Below are positions 17,346-25,876 of a DNA stretch of 64,000 bases, piece by piece; the stretch's first letter is position 1; every line of letters begins with the position of its first letter. The notes below the pieces were generated by a model. The model had not been told where the DNA came from and did not search any database. It saw only the letters and a program-made list of their open reading frames with translations. The position numbers were made by a program, and so were the translations under genes. The stretch spans positions 46,498 through 110,497 of the forward strand of contig NZ_JZKH01000016.1 in assembly GCF_000961885.1 (NCBI RefSeq), in the 5' to 3' direction. Origin of the DNA: Streptomyces rubellomurinus. GTDB taxonomy: Bacteria; Actinomycetota; Actinomycetes; Streptomycetales; Streptomycetaceae.

Positions 17346-20138
17346 TCAGGACAGGCGCCGGGCCAGCGCCACCCGGGAGCGGGTGAACAGCGCGGCGAGC
17401 AGTCCGGCGAGCACCGGCAGCACCAGCACGATCAGCAGTAGCTCGCCCCAGGGCGCGGTGATCAGCGCCGGCCTGGCGCCGAACCCGCTGGCCCGGGACT
17501 TCAGCAGCCCGACCGCCGGCACGAAGCCGTTGACCGCCCCGAGCAGCGCCCCGAGCAGGGCGATCAGCGCGCACTGCAGGCCGGCCATGGTGCGCCGGAT
17601 GCCGGGCGGGGCGCCGACCGCGGCCAGGGTGGCCTGGTCCTGCCGGGAGTCGGCGGCGGCGAGGCCGGTGGCGATGCCGGCCGCGCCGAGCACGACCAGG
17701 GCGGCGAAGCCGCTGAGCGCCAGGGTGAGCGCGTCGCCCTTGGACTGGTAGCCGCGCTCGACCTCCAGCCGCCCGTGGTGGTCGAGCCGGACGGCGGCGG
17801 CCTCGGCGCGCTGCTGCGCCTTGCGGTCGGGCGGGGTGGCGGGCCGCCAGACGGCGCCGGTGGGCTCGGCGGTCAGGCCGAGTGCGGGCAGCGCGGTGGG
17901 CGCCATCAGGCCCTGGGCGAACCGCGCGGCGGCCGGGTTGTCGACCAGCACCGCGTCGACCGGCACTTCCTGCAGGTCCGGCTTGGGGACCTCGCCGGGC
18001 TTGAGCGGCGCGCCGCCGCCTCCGCGCAGCTGGAGCACGGCCTTGCCGTCTGCGCCGATCAGCGCCCGGTCGAAGACCAGCAACTTGCCGGCTGCCAGCG
18101 CCTGTTCGGCCGCCGGGTCGCGCAGGTCGAACAGGTTGTGCAGCAGCGTGGCGTCACCGGCGGCGAGGTGCGGCATCGCGGACAGCGTGCGCCAGTTCAC
18201 CTGCCCCTTGAGCTGGACGACGCTGGAGCAGTTCGGGCAGAACTTGTAGGTCACCTCGGCGAGGTCCGCGCGCGGCCCGAGCCCGGTCAGTTGCTTCTCC
18301 AATTCGCCGCGCAGCTGGTCGAGTTGGCCGCCGTTCAGGCGGCTGTACAGCTGGACGGCGCCGTACGGGGCCTGCGGCCGGTAGTCGCGCCGGTTCTCGG
18401 CGTCGGTGCTGGTGCTGTACACCCCGATGGCGACGGCGCCGGCGACGGCGGCCAGCACCGCGGCGACGGCGGGCGCGGTGCGCGAGCGGTGCCGGGCGGA
18501 GTCCCGCAGGGCGAGCCGGGGGCCGAGCGGCAGGAGCCGGGCCGTGCGGCCGAGCAGGGCGACCAGCACCGGGGTGCAGGCGAGCATGCCGAGTTCGGCG
18601 ACCACGGAGCCGCCGAGCACGGCGAGCGTGCGGGCGTCGTAGCTGCTGACCACCGGCTGACCGTGCGACAGCGCGCCGGCCCCGTACACCGCGAGGGCGC
18701 CGCCGGCCAGCACCAGCAGCAGGCCGAGCAGGGTGACCTTGCGGCTGGGCGCGCGGACGGTGTCGCGGTCGGCGAGCCCGGCGGTCACGCTGCGCCGGGC
18801 GGCCTGGAGGGCGGGCAGGGCGGCCGCGAGCAGGGCGGTGAGCAGGCCGATCCCGGCGATCGCGAGCAGGTCCAGCGGGGGCAGCGCGAAGTGTCCGAAG
18901 CGTTCGCCGCCGGCCTGTTCGATCCACGGCCGCAGGGCGGCGACCAGCCCGGTGCCGAGCGCCACGCCGAGCACCGCCCCGGCGATGCCGAGGACGACGC
19001 CGCCGCCGAGCACCACCGCGCCGACGTGGCCGCGCCGGCCGCCGGCCGCGCCGAGCAGGGCGAGCTGGCGGCGGGAGCGGCGGGCGCCGACCGCGAAGGC
19101 GGGCCCGGCCAGCAGGGCGACCTCCAGCAGGGCCATGCCGGTGACGGTGGCGACGACCACCTTGGTGCTGTTGCCGGTGGCGGGGTCGGAGTAGGTGAAG
19201 GAGTCCCGGTAGTAGGGGACGGCCCGCTCCGGCGGCGGGGCGAGCACGACGGAGCGCGCGGTGAGCGTGTAGCCGTAGCGGTTGACCTCCTGGACCTTCG
19301 CCCAGTCGAGCGCGGCCCCGGCCGGGAGCTTGACCAGCCAGGCGCCGTGCTCGATGCCGGTGGCCTCGGCGGTGCCGCCGCCCGGCCGGCTGCCGCCGGA
19401 CGCGCCGCCGGACGTGCTGCCGGGCTTGCCGCCGGTCCTGTCGGCGGCGGCCAGCGGGTCGAGCAACTCGCCGGGCCGGGCGACGAGTTCGGCCCGGCCG
19501 AGCTCGCCGGGGTGTTCGACGACGCCGGTGACGGTGAAGGTGGTGCCCTCCAGCCCCTGGACGGTGGTGGTGCCGCCGACCGCGAGGCCGGCGTGGTCCA
19601 GGAAGGCCCGGGTGGCGGCCACTTCGTGCGCGGCGCGCGGCGCGCGGCCCTCGACCAGGTTCAGCCGCCCGCGCCAGATCGGGTCGCCGAGGTCGGCCTC
19701 GGTGGTGAGGGTGCGGACCAGCCCTTCGGGGGAGGTCGCGCCGGTCTCCGGCCCGGGCCGGGCCGGGGTGAGCACGCTGCCAGGCGGCAGCAGGGAGCTG
19801 ATCAGGGCGGCCGGGTCGGTGGAGCCGGCCTTGACCTGCTCGGGGGTGGGCTGCTCGTCGGGCTTCGACGGGGTGACGAAGGCCCCGTCCTCGGCGAGCG
19901 GTGCCTGTTCGACGGTCCGGCCGGGGGCGAGCCCGGTGACCAGCGCGTCCGCTCCGCCCACCACCCGCTCGACGCGTTCGGCGGGGGTGAGTTCGCCGCC
20001 GCGGTGGACGATGTCGGCGCCCGTGACGCCGAGGACGGGCAGGGCGATCATGGCGACGATCAGGGCGCTGCGGCCCTTGGCGCGCAGGGCGTCGCGGCGG
20101 GCGATGCGCAGGGCGACCCGCCAGGCTCCGAGCTTCAC
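17346..20138 (-). CDS. FtsX-like ABC transporter permease
   Basis: 930 residues, a MacB/FtsX-type permease with an N-terminal membrane anchor (about 25-45), a large extracytoplasmic domain (about 50-330), several helices (about 335-560), a second extracytoplasmic part with a CPNC pair (KFCPNCSSVV) and three C-terminal helices. The tandem FtsX arrangement is typical of actinobacterial exporters of lipids, peptides or antibiotics; substrate unknown. It overlaps the ATPase gene by four bases (ATGA), so permease and ATPase are coupled. The CPNC pair could form a disulfide outside the cell. Confidence 0.88.
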   Translation of the reverse strand: MKLGAWRVALRIARRDALRAKGRSALIVAMIALPVLGVTGADIVHRGGELTPAERVERVVGGADALVTGLAPGRTVEQAPLAEDGAFVTPSKPDEQPTPEQVKAGSTDPAALISSLLPPGSVLTPARPGPETGATSPEGLVRTLTTEADLGDPIWRGRLNLVEGRAPRAAHEVAATRAFLDHAGLAVGGTTTVQGLEGTTFTVTGVVEHPGELGRAELVARPGELLDPLAAADRTGGKPGSTSGGASGGSRPGGGTAEATGIEHGAWLVKLPAGAALDWAKVQEVNRYGYTLTARSVVLAPPPERAVPYYRDSFTYSDPATGNSTKVVVATVTGMALLEVALLAGPAFAVGARRSRRQLALLGAAGGRRGHVGAVVLGGGVVLGIAGAVLGVALGTGLVAALRPWIEQAGGERFGHFALPPLDLLAIAGIGLLTALLAAALPALQAARRSVTAGLADRDTVRAPSRKVTLLGLLLVLAGGALAVYGAGALSHGQPVVSSYDARTLAVLGGSVVAELGMLACTPVLVALLGRTARLLPLGPRLALRDSARHRSRTAPAVAAVLAAVAGAVAIGVYSTSTDAENRRDYRPQAPYGAVQLYSRLNGGQLDQLRGELEKQLTGLGPRADLAEVTYKFCPNCSSVVQLKGQVNWRTLSAMPHLAAGDATLLHNLFDLRDPAAEQALAAGKLLVFDRALIGADGKAVLQLRGGGGAPLKPGEVPKPDLQEVPVDAVLVDNPAAARFAQGLMAPTALPALGLTAEPTGAVWRPATPPDRKAQQRAEAAAVRLDHHGRLEVERGYQSKGDALTLALSGFAALVVLGAAGIATGLAAADSRQDQATLAAVGAPPGIRRTMAGLQCALIALLGALLGAVNGFVPAVGLLKSRASGFGARPALITAPWGELLLIVLVLPVLAGLLAALFTRSRVALARRLS

Positions 20139-20977
20139 CAGGCCACCTCGCCGCTCTCGGACCCGACCGGGAAGCCGGTCCCGGCCGGGAAGCCGCTCTC
20201 GGCCGGGAAGCCGCTCTCGGCGGCAGCCGGTCCGGGCCGGTGGACGGCGGCCGGGCAGGCGGCGGCGCGCTGCCCGCGGCTCTCCGAGGCGACCGCGCCG
20301 TCCCGCAGGTGGACCACCCGGTCCGCCCAGGAGGCGTGCGCGGCCTCGTGGGTGACCATCACGGCGGCCGCGCCGGCGTCGCAGCGGGCGCGCAGCACGG
20401 CGAGCACGGCCTCGCCGGTGGCCGAGTCGAGCGCGCCGGTCGGCTCGTCGGCGAGCACCAGCCGGCGCTCGCCGATCAGGGCGCGGGCGATGGCGACGCG
20501 CTGCTGCTGGCCGCCGGACATGTCGTCGGGGAAGCGGTCGGCGAGTTCGCCGATGCCGAGCTCCTCCAGCGCGGCCAGCGCCTCGCGGCGGGCCCGGCGG
20601 CCCGGGACGCCGTCGAGTTCGCGCGGCAGGGCGATGTTCTCGGCGGCGGTGAGCGCCGGGATCAGGTTGTAGTCCTGGAAGACGTACCCGATGGAGCGCC
20701 GCCGCAGGTCGGCGAGCCGGCGCCGGCTGAGCGTGCCGAGCGTGACGCCCTCGACCAGCACCTCGCCCCCGGTGGGGGTGTCCAGGCCGCCGGCCAGGGT
20801 CAGCAGGGTGGACTTGCCGGAGCCGGAGGGCCCCATGACGGCGACGAACTCGCCGGGACGGACGGCCAGTTCGATGCCGCGCAGGGCGTGGACCTCGGTC
20901 TCGCCGCGCCCGTGCACCCGGGTGACGCCGGAAAGGTGCAGGACGGGGCGGGGCCCGGTCGGATCGGTGAAGGACAC
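20135..20977 (-). CDS. ABC transporter ATP-binding protein (MacB type)
   Basis: 280 residues. Walker A GPSGSGKST, Q-loop YVFQDYN, signature MSGGQQQR, Walker B LVLADEPTGALDS and the switch histidine in MVTHE are all present, so an active ATPase driving the permease at 17346. GTG 20977 is preceded by AGGGGG; upstream in-frame codons lie in the promoter. The C-terminal tail (about 250-280) is an odd low-complexity repeat (SGFPAESGFPAGTGFPVG) encoded by near-exact 18-21-bp DNA repeats (20140-20235) and is absent from usual family members. Confidence 0.88.
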   Translation of the reverse strand: MSFTDPTGPRPVLHLSGVTRVHGRGETEVHALRGIELAVRPGEFVAVMGPSGSGKSTLLTLAGGLDTPTGGEVLVEGVTLGTLSRRRLADLRRRSIGYVFQDYNLIPALTAAENIALPRELDGVPGRRARREALAALEELGIGELADRFPDDMSGGQQQRVAIARALIGERRLVLADEPTGALDSATGEAVLAVLRARCDAGAAAVMVTHEAAHASWADRVVHLRDGAVASESRGQRAAACPAAVHRPGPAAAESGFPAESGFPAGTGFPVGSESGEVAW

Positions 20978-21017
20978 ACTTCCCCCTCGTGAGCTGTTCA
21001 GCTGTATATGTCGGTGA

Positions 21018-21046
21018 ACTATATATGCAGAGCGGGAAGGCATCCA
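21018..21046 (-). promoter_or_regulatory. Putative promoter of the ABC/FtsX operon
   Basis: TATAGT (21023-21018) preceded after 17 bases by TGGATG (21046-21041), in a patch unusually AT-rich for this genome. Two inverted repeats flank it: GTTCA-N14-TGAAC (20996-21019) and CTACA-N4-TGTAG (21071-21084); either may be an operator. No regulator gene is adjacent. Confidence 0.4.
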
Positions 21047-21153
21047 GGGGGCTCGGGTTCGGTCAAGGTTCTACAAAGCTGTAGAGGATCAGCCGGAAAC
21101 GCCGCTCGGCCCGGCCGCGGAGGGGCTATCCTGTTCGAGGTTTGAAAAGGCAC

Positions 21154-21311
21154 CTCGTTCGGTGAGGCGTCTTCACGGACACAGGCCACTGACCCGACGA
21201 CGTCGAGAGACGCCCAGGTTCAGGACAGGTCTTCCCGAGTTAAGGGTTGACCCCAAGTGGCTTCCGGCCGGCAAGGCTGGACACGCCGTGGAGTGCCAAA
21301 GCTCTGACGAG
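21154..21311 (+). ncRNA. M-box (ykoK) magnesium riboswitch
   Basis: Conserved M-box blocks appear in order: CTCGTTCGGTGAGGC at 21154, GACACAGGCCACTGACCC, CGTCGAGAGACGCC, the TTAAGGGTTGACCCCAAG region and GTGCCAAAGCTCTGACGAG ending at 21311. The outer helix closes CTCGTT (21154-21159) with GACGAG (21306-21311). The M-box binds Mg2+ and represses uptake genes when Mg2+ is plentiful. A TATCCT box at 21127-21132 could be its -10. It lies upstream of the NRAMP-related and mgtC genes, which fits a magnesium module. Confidence 0.9.
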
Positions 21312-21320
21312 TTGGGGTGG

Positions 21321-21340
21321 ACCGGTCCCGTCGGACCGGT
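21321..21340 (+). promoter_or_regulatory. Hairpin behind the M-box, likely expression platform
   Basis: ACCGGTCC (21321-21328) and GGACCGGT (21333-21340) form a perfect 8-bp stem with a four-base loop, ten bases after the aptamer. No U-tract follows, so it may act through Rho or structure switching rather than as a simple intrinsic terminator. Confidence 0.5.
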
Positions 21341-21407
21341 GTGCTCCTTGCCGTGTCGCGATGCGGCGCACAGCGTGTGCGCCCCCGACCGGGAGGAGGC
21401 GAGAGAC

Positions 21408-21479
21408 ATGGACTGCAATAGTCCGGGCCACAGTAGCCCCTACCCCCGCATGCTCTCGATCACCTCCGGCACGCGGTAA
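21408..21479 (+). CDS. 23-residue leader peptide between M-box and NRAMP gene
   Basis: ATG 21408 to TAA 21479 encodes a 23-residue peptide with a strong ribosome site (GGAGGAGG eight bases upstream) inside the long leader of the transporter. It contains SPYPR in the middle and SGTR at the end; closely spaced prolines recall the mgtA leader peptide of enterobacteria, where slow proline decoding is coupled to Mg2+ uptake. The stop lies 198 bases before the transporter ATG. Regulation by ribosome progress is inference; the ribosome site, position and stop are what the sequence shows. Confidence 0.6.
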   Translation: MDCNSPGHSSPYPRMLSITSGTR

Positions 21480-21677
21480 CAACCTTCCCTGCACGTTCGC
21501 CCAGGCGCTTCGTCCCGCGCTCGACCATGCCCGGACGCAAGCCGCCTGACGCATCGTCATGCCCGTACGGCCGCCGCCGCTCAGCGTCGTCGTGCGGAGC
21601 CGATGCCGTGCTGCCCGCAGGGGGGAGCGCTGCTGCGTGCCCCCTGTCGCCCCGCCCGGGGCAAGGGAGGCCCCGCC

Positions 21678-23345
21678 ATGACCAACGTGATGCTGGACCC
21701 GAAGGTCCCCGCCGACGCCACCACCGTTCCCGCCGCCCGCAGCGCCGTCCTCGACGACGCCCACGTGGGCGACATCAAGGGCGCGCTCGGCACCATCCGC
21801 CTCGACGACACCACCCCCCGCCACGGCCTCTCCGCCCGACTCAGGACGCTGCTCGCGATCATCGGCCCCGGCCTGATCGTGATGGTCGGCGACAACGACG
21901 CCGGCGCGTTCTCCACCTACGGCCAGGCCGGCCAGAACTACGGCACCCAGCTGCTGTGGACGCTGCTGATGCTGATCCCCGTGCTGTACGTGAACCAGGA
22001 GATGGTGCTGCGCCTGGGCGCCGTGACCGGCGTCGGCCACGCCCGCCTGATCCTGGAGCGGTTCGGCAGGTTCTGGGGCGCGTTCAGCGTCATCGACCTG
22101 TTCCTGCTCAACGCGCTCACCCTGGTCACCGAGTTCATCGGCGTCACGCTCGCCGCCGGCTACCTCGGCCTGCCCAAGGCCGCCGCGGTGGTGCTGGCGG
22201 CCGCGATCATCATCGCCTCGGCCTTCACCGGCTCCTTCCAGCGCTTCGAGCGCGTCGCCATCGCGCTGTGCGTCGGCTCGCTGCTGCTGGTGCCGATCTA
22301 CTTCCTGGTCCACCCGAAGACCTCGCAGATGGCGCACGACTTCGTGGTGCCCGGCATGCCCGGCGGCGCCGGCCAGCTGGCCGCCGTCATGATGGTCATC
22401 ATCTCGATCGTCGGCACCACCGTCGCCCCGTGGCAGCTGTTCTTCCAGCAGTCGTACGTCATCGACAAGCGGATCACCCCGCGCTTCATGAAGTACGAGA
22501 AGGTCGACCTGTGGATCGGCATCGCGGTGGTCGTCGTCGGCGCCGCCGCGATGATGGGCCTCACCGCCGCGGCCTTCGCGGGCACCGACGGCTTCGGCCA
22601 GTTCTCCGACGCCGCCGCGATCGCCCAGGGCCTGGAGGACAAGGCCGGCCGCCTGGTGGGCGTGCTGTTCGCGATCGCCCTGCTGGACGCCTCGATCATC
22701 GGCGCCTTCGCCGTCTCCCTGTCCACCGCCTACGCGATCGGCGACGTCTTCGGCATCAAGCACTCGCTGCACCGCGGGGTCAAGGGCGCCAAGGGCTTCT
22801 ACGCCGTGTACGCCGGCCTGGTCGTGGTCGCCGCCGCGATCACCCTGCTGTCCAACGGCTACACCCAGGGCCTGATGACGCAGTTCGTGCAGGTGCTCGC
22901 CGGGGTGCTGCTGCCCTCCGCCACGGTCTTCCTGCTGCTGCTCTGCAACGACAGGGCCGTGCTCGGCCCGTGGGTCAACGGCCCGCGGACCAACGCCTTC
23001 ACCTCGGCGGTCGTCGGCGTCCTGGTGACGCTGTCGCTGATCCTGACCGCCGCCGTCGTGTGGCCGGACATCACCTCGGACGCCATCCTGTGGATCATGA
23101 CCGGCTGCGGTGTCGCGGGCGTCCTGGTCGCCGGCTACTTCTTCCTCTTCGGCCGCCAGGGCACCAAGGAGGACCCCATCGACCGCACCGGCCGCGAGGA
23201 CTGGCGGATGCCCCCGCTGGAGACGCTGGCCAAGCCGGCCATGTCGACCGCCCGCAAGGTCGGCATGGGCGCCCTGCGCGCCTACCTGCTGATCGCGATG
23301 GTCATGGTCATCATCAAGATCGTGCAGACCGCCCTCCACCACTGA
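21678..23345 (+). CDS. NRAMP-related divalent cation (probably Mg2+) transporter
   Basis: 555 residues, eleven to twelve membrane helices in the SLC11/NRAMP fold after a 50-residue cytosolic N-terminus. The usual helix-1 DPGN is replaced by DNDA (D72-A75), and the usual helix-6 MPH by APW (TTVAPWQLFFQQSYVIDKR). These are the changes associated with NRAMP-related magnesium transporters rather than Mn/Fe NRAMPs. Control by an M-box and linkage to mgtC support Mg2+ as substrate; family annotation would say Mn2+/Fe2+. Start: ATG 21678 with AAGGGAGG seven bases upstream, preferred over the 25-codon upstream extension. Confidence 0.88.
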   Translation: MTNVMLDPKVPADATTVPAARSAVLDDAHVGDIKGALGTIRLDDTTPRHGLSARLRTLLAIIGPGLIVMVGDNDAGAFSTYGQAGQNYGTQLLWTLLMLIPVLYVNQEMVLRLGAVTGVGHARLILERFGRFWGAFSVIDLFLLNALTLVTEFIGVTLAAGYLGLPKAAAVVLAAAIIIASAFTGSFQRFERVAIALCVGSLLLVPIYFLVHPKTSQMAHDFVVPGMPGGAGQLAAVMMVIISIVGTTVAPWQLFFQQSYVIDKRITPRFMKYEKVDLWIGIAVVVVGAAAMMGLTAAAFAGTDGFGQFSDAAAIAQGLEDKAGRLVGVLFAIALLDASIIGAFAVSLSTAYAIGDVFGIKHSLHRGVKGAKGFYAVYAGLVVVAAAITLLSNGYTQGLMTQFVQVLAGVLLPSATVFLLLLCNDRAVLGPWVNGPRTNAFTSAVVGVLVTLSLILTAAVVWPDITSDAILWIMTGCGVAGVLVAGYFFLFGRQGTKEDPIDRTGREDWRMPPLETLAKPAMSTARKVGMGALRAYLLIAMVMVIIKIVQTALHH

Positions 23346-23360
23346 GCCACCGACCGCAGC

Positions 23361-23406
23361 CCGTACGGACGGGCGGTGGGCCGAGTCTCACCGCCCGTCC
23401 GTACGG
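23361..23406 (+). terminator. 18-bp hairpin between NRAMP-related gene and mgtC
   Basis: CCGTACGGACGGGCGGTG (23361-23378) pairs perfectly with 23389-23406 across a ten-base loop. It begins 16 bases after the transporter stop and 57 bases before mgtC. It may reduce read-through into mgtC or protect the upstream mRNA; no T-run follows. Confidence 0.65.
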
Positions 23407-23462
23407 CTTCCCGCAGTCCCTCCGCCCGCGCGGACGGACGTTCCCGTGAAGGAGGTGCCGTC

Positions 23463-24197
23463 GTGCACACCCTGACCACCGTCGAATTCCTGGTCCGGCT
23501 CGCCACCGGCGTCGCCTGCGGCGCGCTGATCGGCATCGAGCGCCAGTGGCGCGCCCGGATGGCCGGTCTGCGCACCAACGCCCTGGTCGCCGCCGGGGCC
23601 ACCCTGTTCGTGCTGTACAGCGAGGCCGTCGGCGACACCGGCAGCCCCACCCGGGTCGCCTCCTACGTCGTCTCCGGCATCGGCTTCCTCGGCGGTGGCG
23701 TGATCCTGCGCGACGGCGCCGGCGTCCGTGGCCTCAACACCGCTGCCACGCTGTGGTGTTCGGCTGCGGTCGGGGTGCTGGCCGCCTCCGGCAAGCTGGA
23801 GCTCGCCGTCCTCGGCACGCTCGCCGTGCTCGCCGTCCACCTGGTGCTGCGCCCGGCCGGCCGGCTGCTCGACCGGGCCCCGCAGTCCGGCAGCGACCCG
23901 GACTCCACCAGCCGCGCCACCGTCCACCTCGAGTGCGACCGCAAGTCCGAGACCCACATCCGGGCCCTGCTGCTGCAGGCCCTCACCGCCTCCGGACTGG
24001 CCCCCACCGGCCTGCGGGCCCGCCGCACCGACAGCGGCGACGCCACCAACCTGCGGGCCACCGTCGCCATCACCGGGCAGGTCGCCCCCGCCCTCGAACT
24101 GGTCGTCACCCGGCTCTCGCTGGAACCCGGCGTCCGCGACCTGCACTGGCACCTGGACGACGCGTCCGACGATCCCGGCAGCCCGGCCCTGGCCTGA
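23463..24197 (+). CDS. mgtC: MgtC/SapB-family membrane protein
   Basis: 244 residues. The N-terminal half has four to five membrane helices with the family motifs LIGIERQWRARMAGLRTNALVA and GIGFLGGGVILRDGAGVRGLNTAATLW; the C-terminal 85 residues form a soluble ACT-like domain. MgtC proteins act in growth at low Mg2+ and inhibit the F-type ATPase rather than importing magnesium. GTG 23463 follows AAGGAGG at seven bases; upstream in-frame codons run through the hairpin. Position behind the M-box and the magnesium transporter fits co-regulation by Mg2+. Confidence 0.9.
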   Translation: MHTLTTVEFLVRLATGVACGALIGIERQWRARMAGLRTNALVAAGATLFVLYSEAVGDTGSPTRVASYVVSGIGFLGGGVILRDGAGVRGLNTAATLWCSAAVGVLAASGKLELAVLGTLAVLAVHLVLRPAGRLLDRAPQSGSDPDSTSRATVHLECDRKSETHIRALLLQALTASGLAPTGLRARRTDSGDATNLRATVAITGQVAPALELVVTRLSLEPGVRDLHWHLDDASDDPGSPALA

Positions 24198-24249
24198 GGC
24201 GGTAGAACGGAGAGGCTGCCGAACCGTCACCAGGCCCCCGGGAGGCCCG

Positions 24250-24927
24250 ATGCTCACGCCCGACCCCAAGCACGGGCCGCTCGTGCCGATGCTGCTGGCG
24301 CTCACCGTGGTGACCGGGGTGGTGGACGCGGTCAGCTACCTCGAACTCGGGCACGTCTTCGTCGCCAACATGACCGGCAACGTGGTGTTCCTCGGGTTCG
24401 CCCTGGCCGGGGCGGCCGGTCTGTCCGCGACCGCCTCGCTCGCCGCGCTCGCGGCCTTCCTGCTCGGCGCCCTCGCTGGCGGGCACCTGGCCCGCCGGCT
24501 GCCGGGCCACCGGGGGCGCCTGCTGACCGCCGCCGTCACCGCCCAGGCCGTGCTCGTCGCGGCGAGCACGGTGCTCGCGGCCGTCGCCGGGCACAGCGCC
24601 GAAGGGGTGCGCTACACCCTGATCGGGCTGCTCGGCTTCGCGATGGGCGGGCAGAACGCGGTGGTCCGCGCACTGAAGGTGCCCGACCTGACCACCACCG
24701 TGCTCACCATGACCATCACCGCCCTGGCCGCCGACCGCACCGGCGTCCGCCGACTCGCCTCCGCCGTCTGGATGTTCGCGGGCGCGCTGCTCGGCGCCCT
24801 CCTGGTCCTGCACACCTCGGTGCCGGTCGCCCTGGCGCTCGCCCTGGCCCTGCTGACCGGCGTCGCCGCCCTCACCCGCCGGGCGTCCAGGCCCTTCCCG
24901 GCACCGGCCTGGACCGACCCGGTCTGA
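24250..24927 (+). CDS. DUF1275 (YoaK-family) membrane protein
   Basis: 225 residues, six predicted helices, with the family signatures VTGVVDAVSYLELGHVFVANMTGNVVFLG near the N terminus and GFAMGGQNAVVRALKVPDLTTTVLTMTITALA in the middle. Biochemical role unknown. GGGAGG lies four bases before the ATG. It starts 52 bases after mgtC on the same strand and could be read from the same transcript, but no functional link to magnesium is established. Confidence 0.88.
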   Translation: MLTPDPKHGPLVPMLLALTVVTGVVDAVSYLELGHVFVANMTGNVVFLGFALAGAAGLSATASLAALAAFLLGALAGGHLARRLPGHRGRLLTAAVTAQAVLVAASTVLAAVAGHSAEGVRYTLIGLLGFAMGGQNAVVRALKVPDLTTTVLTMTITALAADRTGVRRLASAVWMFAGALLGALLVLHTSVPVALALALALLTGVAALTRRASRPFPAPAWTDPV

Positions 24928-24944
24928 GGCCCTCCGCCCCCGGG

Positions 24945-25601
24945 TCAGTCCTCCCGGTGACGGCTGGCGCGCCCGCTCCAGAGCGGTTCGAGGCGCGCCC
25001 AGCCGGCGGCCCAGAGCTGGTCGGCGCGCCGGTCGAGGGCGCGCAGGCGCAGCCGCAACCCGACCACCAGCAGGGCGAGCAGGACGAGCAGGCCGCCGAC
25101 GCCGGTGCAGCCGGCCGAGACGGCGAGGGCGGTGTGTTCGAGCGGCGGCTCGACGGCGTTGCCGGAGCCGTCGACCCAGACCGGGAGGGTGCTGCCGTCC
25201 GCGACCGGGCGCGGGGCGTCGACGACGCCGGTGTGCCGGGTGCCCCGCGGGTCCGTCCAGGCGGCCCGGACGCCCGCCCGGCCGCTGAAGCCCTCGGTGA
25301 ACCGGCCGCCGCCGGCCGCCGGGTGGTCGGCCGCGCCGAGCACGAGGGCGTCGACCCGGTGCAGGCGGGCCCGGTCCGCGTCGGCCTGCGCGGTGGAGGC
25401 TTGGTAGGCGAGCAGCGCGCCGCCGGTGGCGAGGGCGGCGGCGAGCACCGCCCCGAGGAGGGTGAGCAGCCAGGCCCGGGACCGGGAGCGGTCGAGGCCG
25501 CGGGCGAGCGGTTCGTGCCGGGCACCGCAGGCCCGCCGCAGCGCGCGGCCGATTCGCCGCGGGGGCGAGGCGGGCCGGCCCGGGCCGGGGGTGGTGGACA
25601 C
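24945..25601 (-). CDS. Rv1733c-like membrane protein
   Basis: 218 residues. Two membrane helices (about 44-68 and 160-182) enclose an extracytoplasmic domain of about 90 residues (GRFTEGFSGRAGVRAAWTDPRGTRHTGVVDAP...PVWVDGSGN). This layout and the RARLHRVDALVLG segment match the large actinobacterial family typified by M. tuberculosis Rv1733c, whose function is unknown. Convergent with the DUF1275 gene (17-base gap) and divergent from the PadR operon. Confidence 0.8.
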   Translation of the reverse strand: MSTTPGPGRPASPPRRIGRALRRACGARHEPLARGLDRSRSRAWLLTLLGAVLAAALATGGALLAYQASTAQADADRARLHRVDALVLGAADHPAAGGGRFTEGFSGRAGVRAAWTDPRGTRHTGVVDAPRPVADGSTLPVWVDGSGNAVEPPLEHTALAVSAGCTGVGGLLVLLALLVVGLRLRLRALDRRADQLWAAGWARLEPLWSGRASRHRED

Positions 25602-25838
25602 GTCGAGGGCTCCTCAGGATGCGGGGTGCGTGCGGGAGTTCCGCCGCCGTCCGGCGCGGAAGCTCCACCAATTTCCACCCGATGACCGTCCCCGCACAAG
25701 AGCACGGTGGCCGCGCCGTTACCCCCGGGTACGACCGACCCTCCCCGCCCGGGCCCTTCGGCCCTCGGCGGGGGCCGCCGTCCGCTTGTGTCGATCCGTC
25801 AACTGTCCTCCCAGGTCAGAGCCTTCTTCTTCCCGTAT

Positions 25839-25866
25839 ATACACTCAGTATCTACTCCGGGTGTAT
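25839..25866 (+). promoter_or_regulatory. Inverted repeat, candidate PadR operator
   Basis: ATACAC (25839-25844) and GTGTAT (25861-25866) are separated by 16 bases, overlapping the self-complementary GTATATAC at 25835-25842. The site ends 10 bases before the padR-type ATG at 25877, in an AT-rich patch, and would cover the promoter, as expected for an autoregulated PadR gene. Confidence 0.55.
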
Positions 25867-25876
25867 GGTCCTCCTC

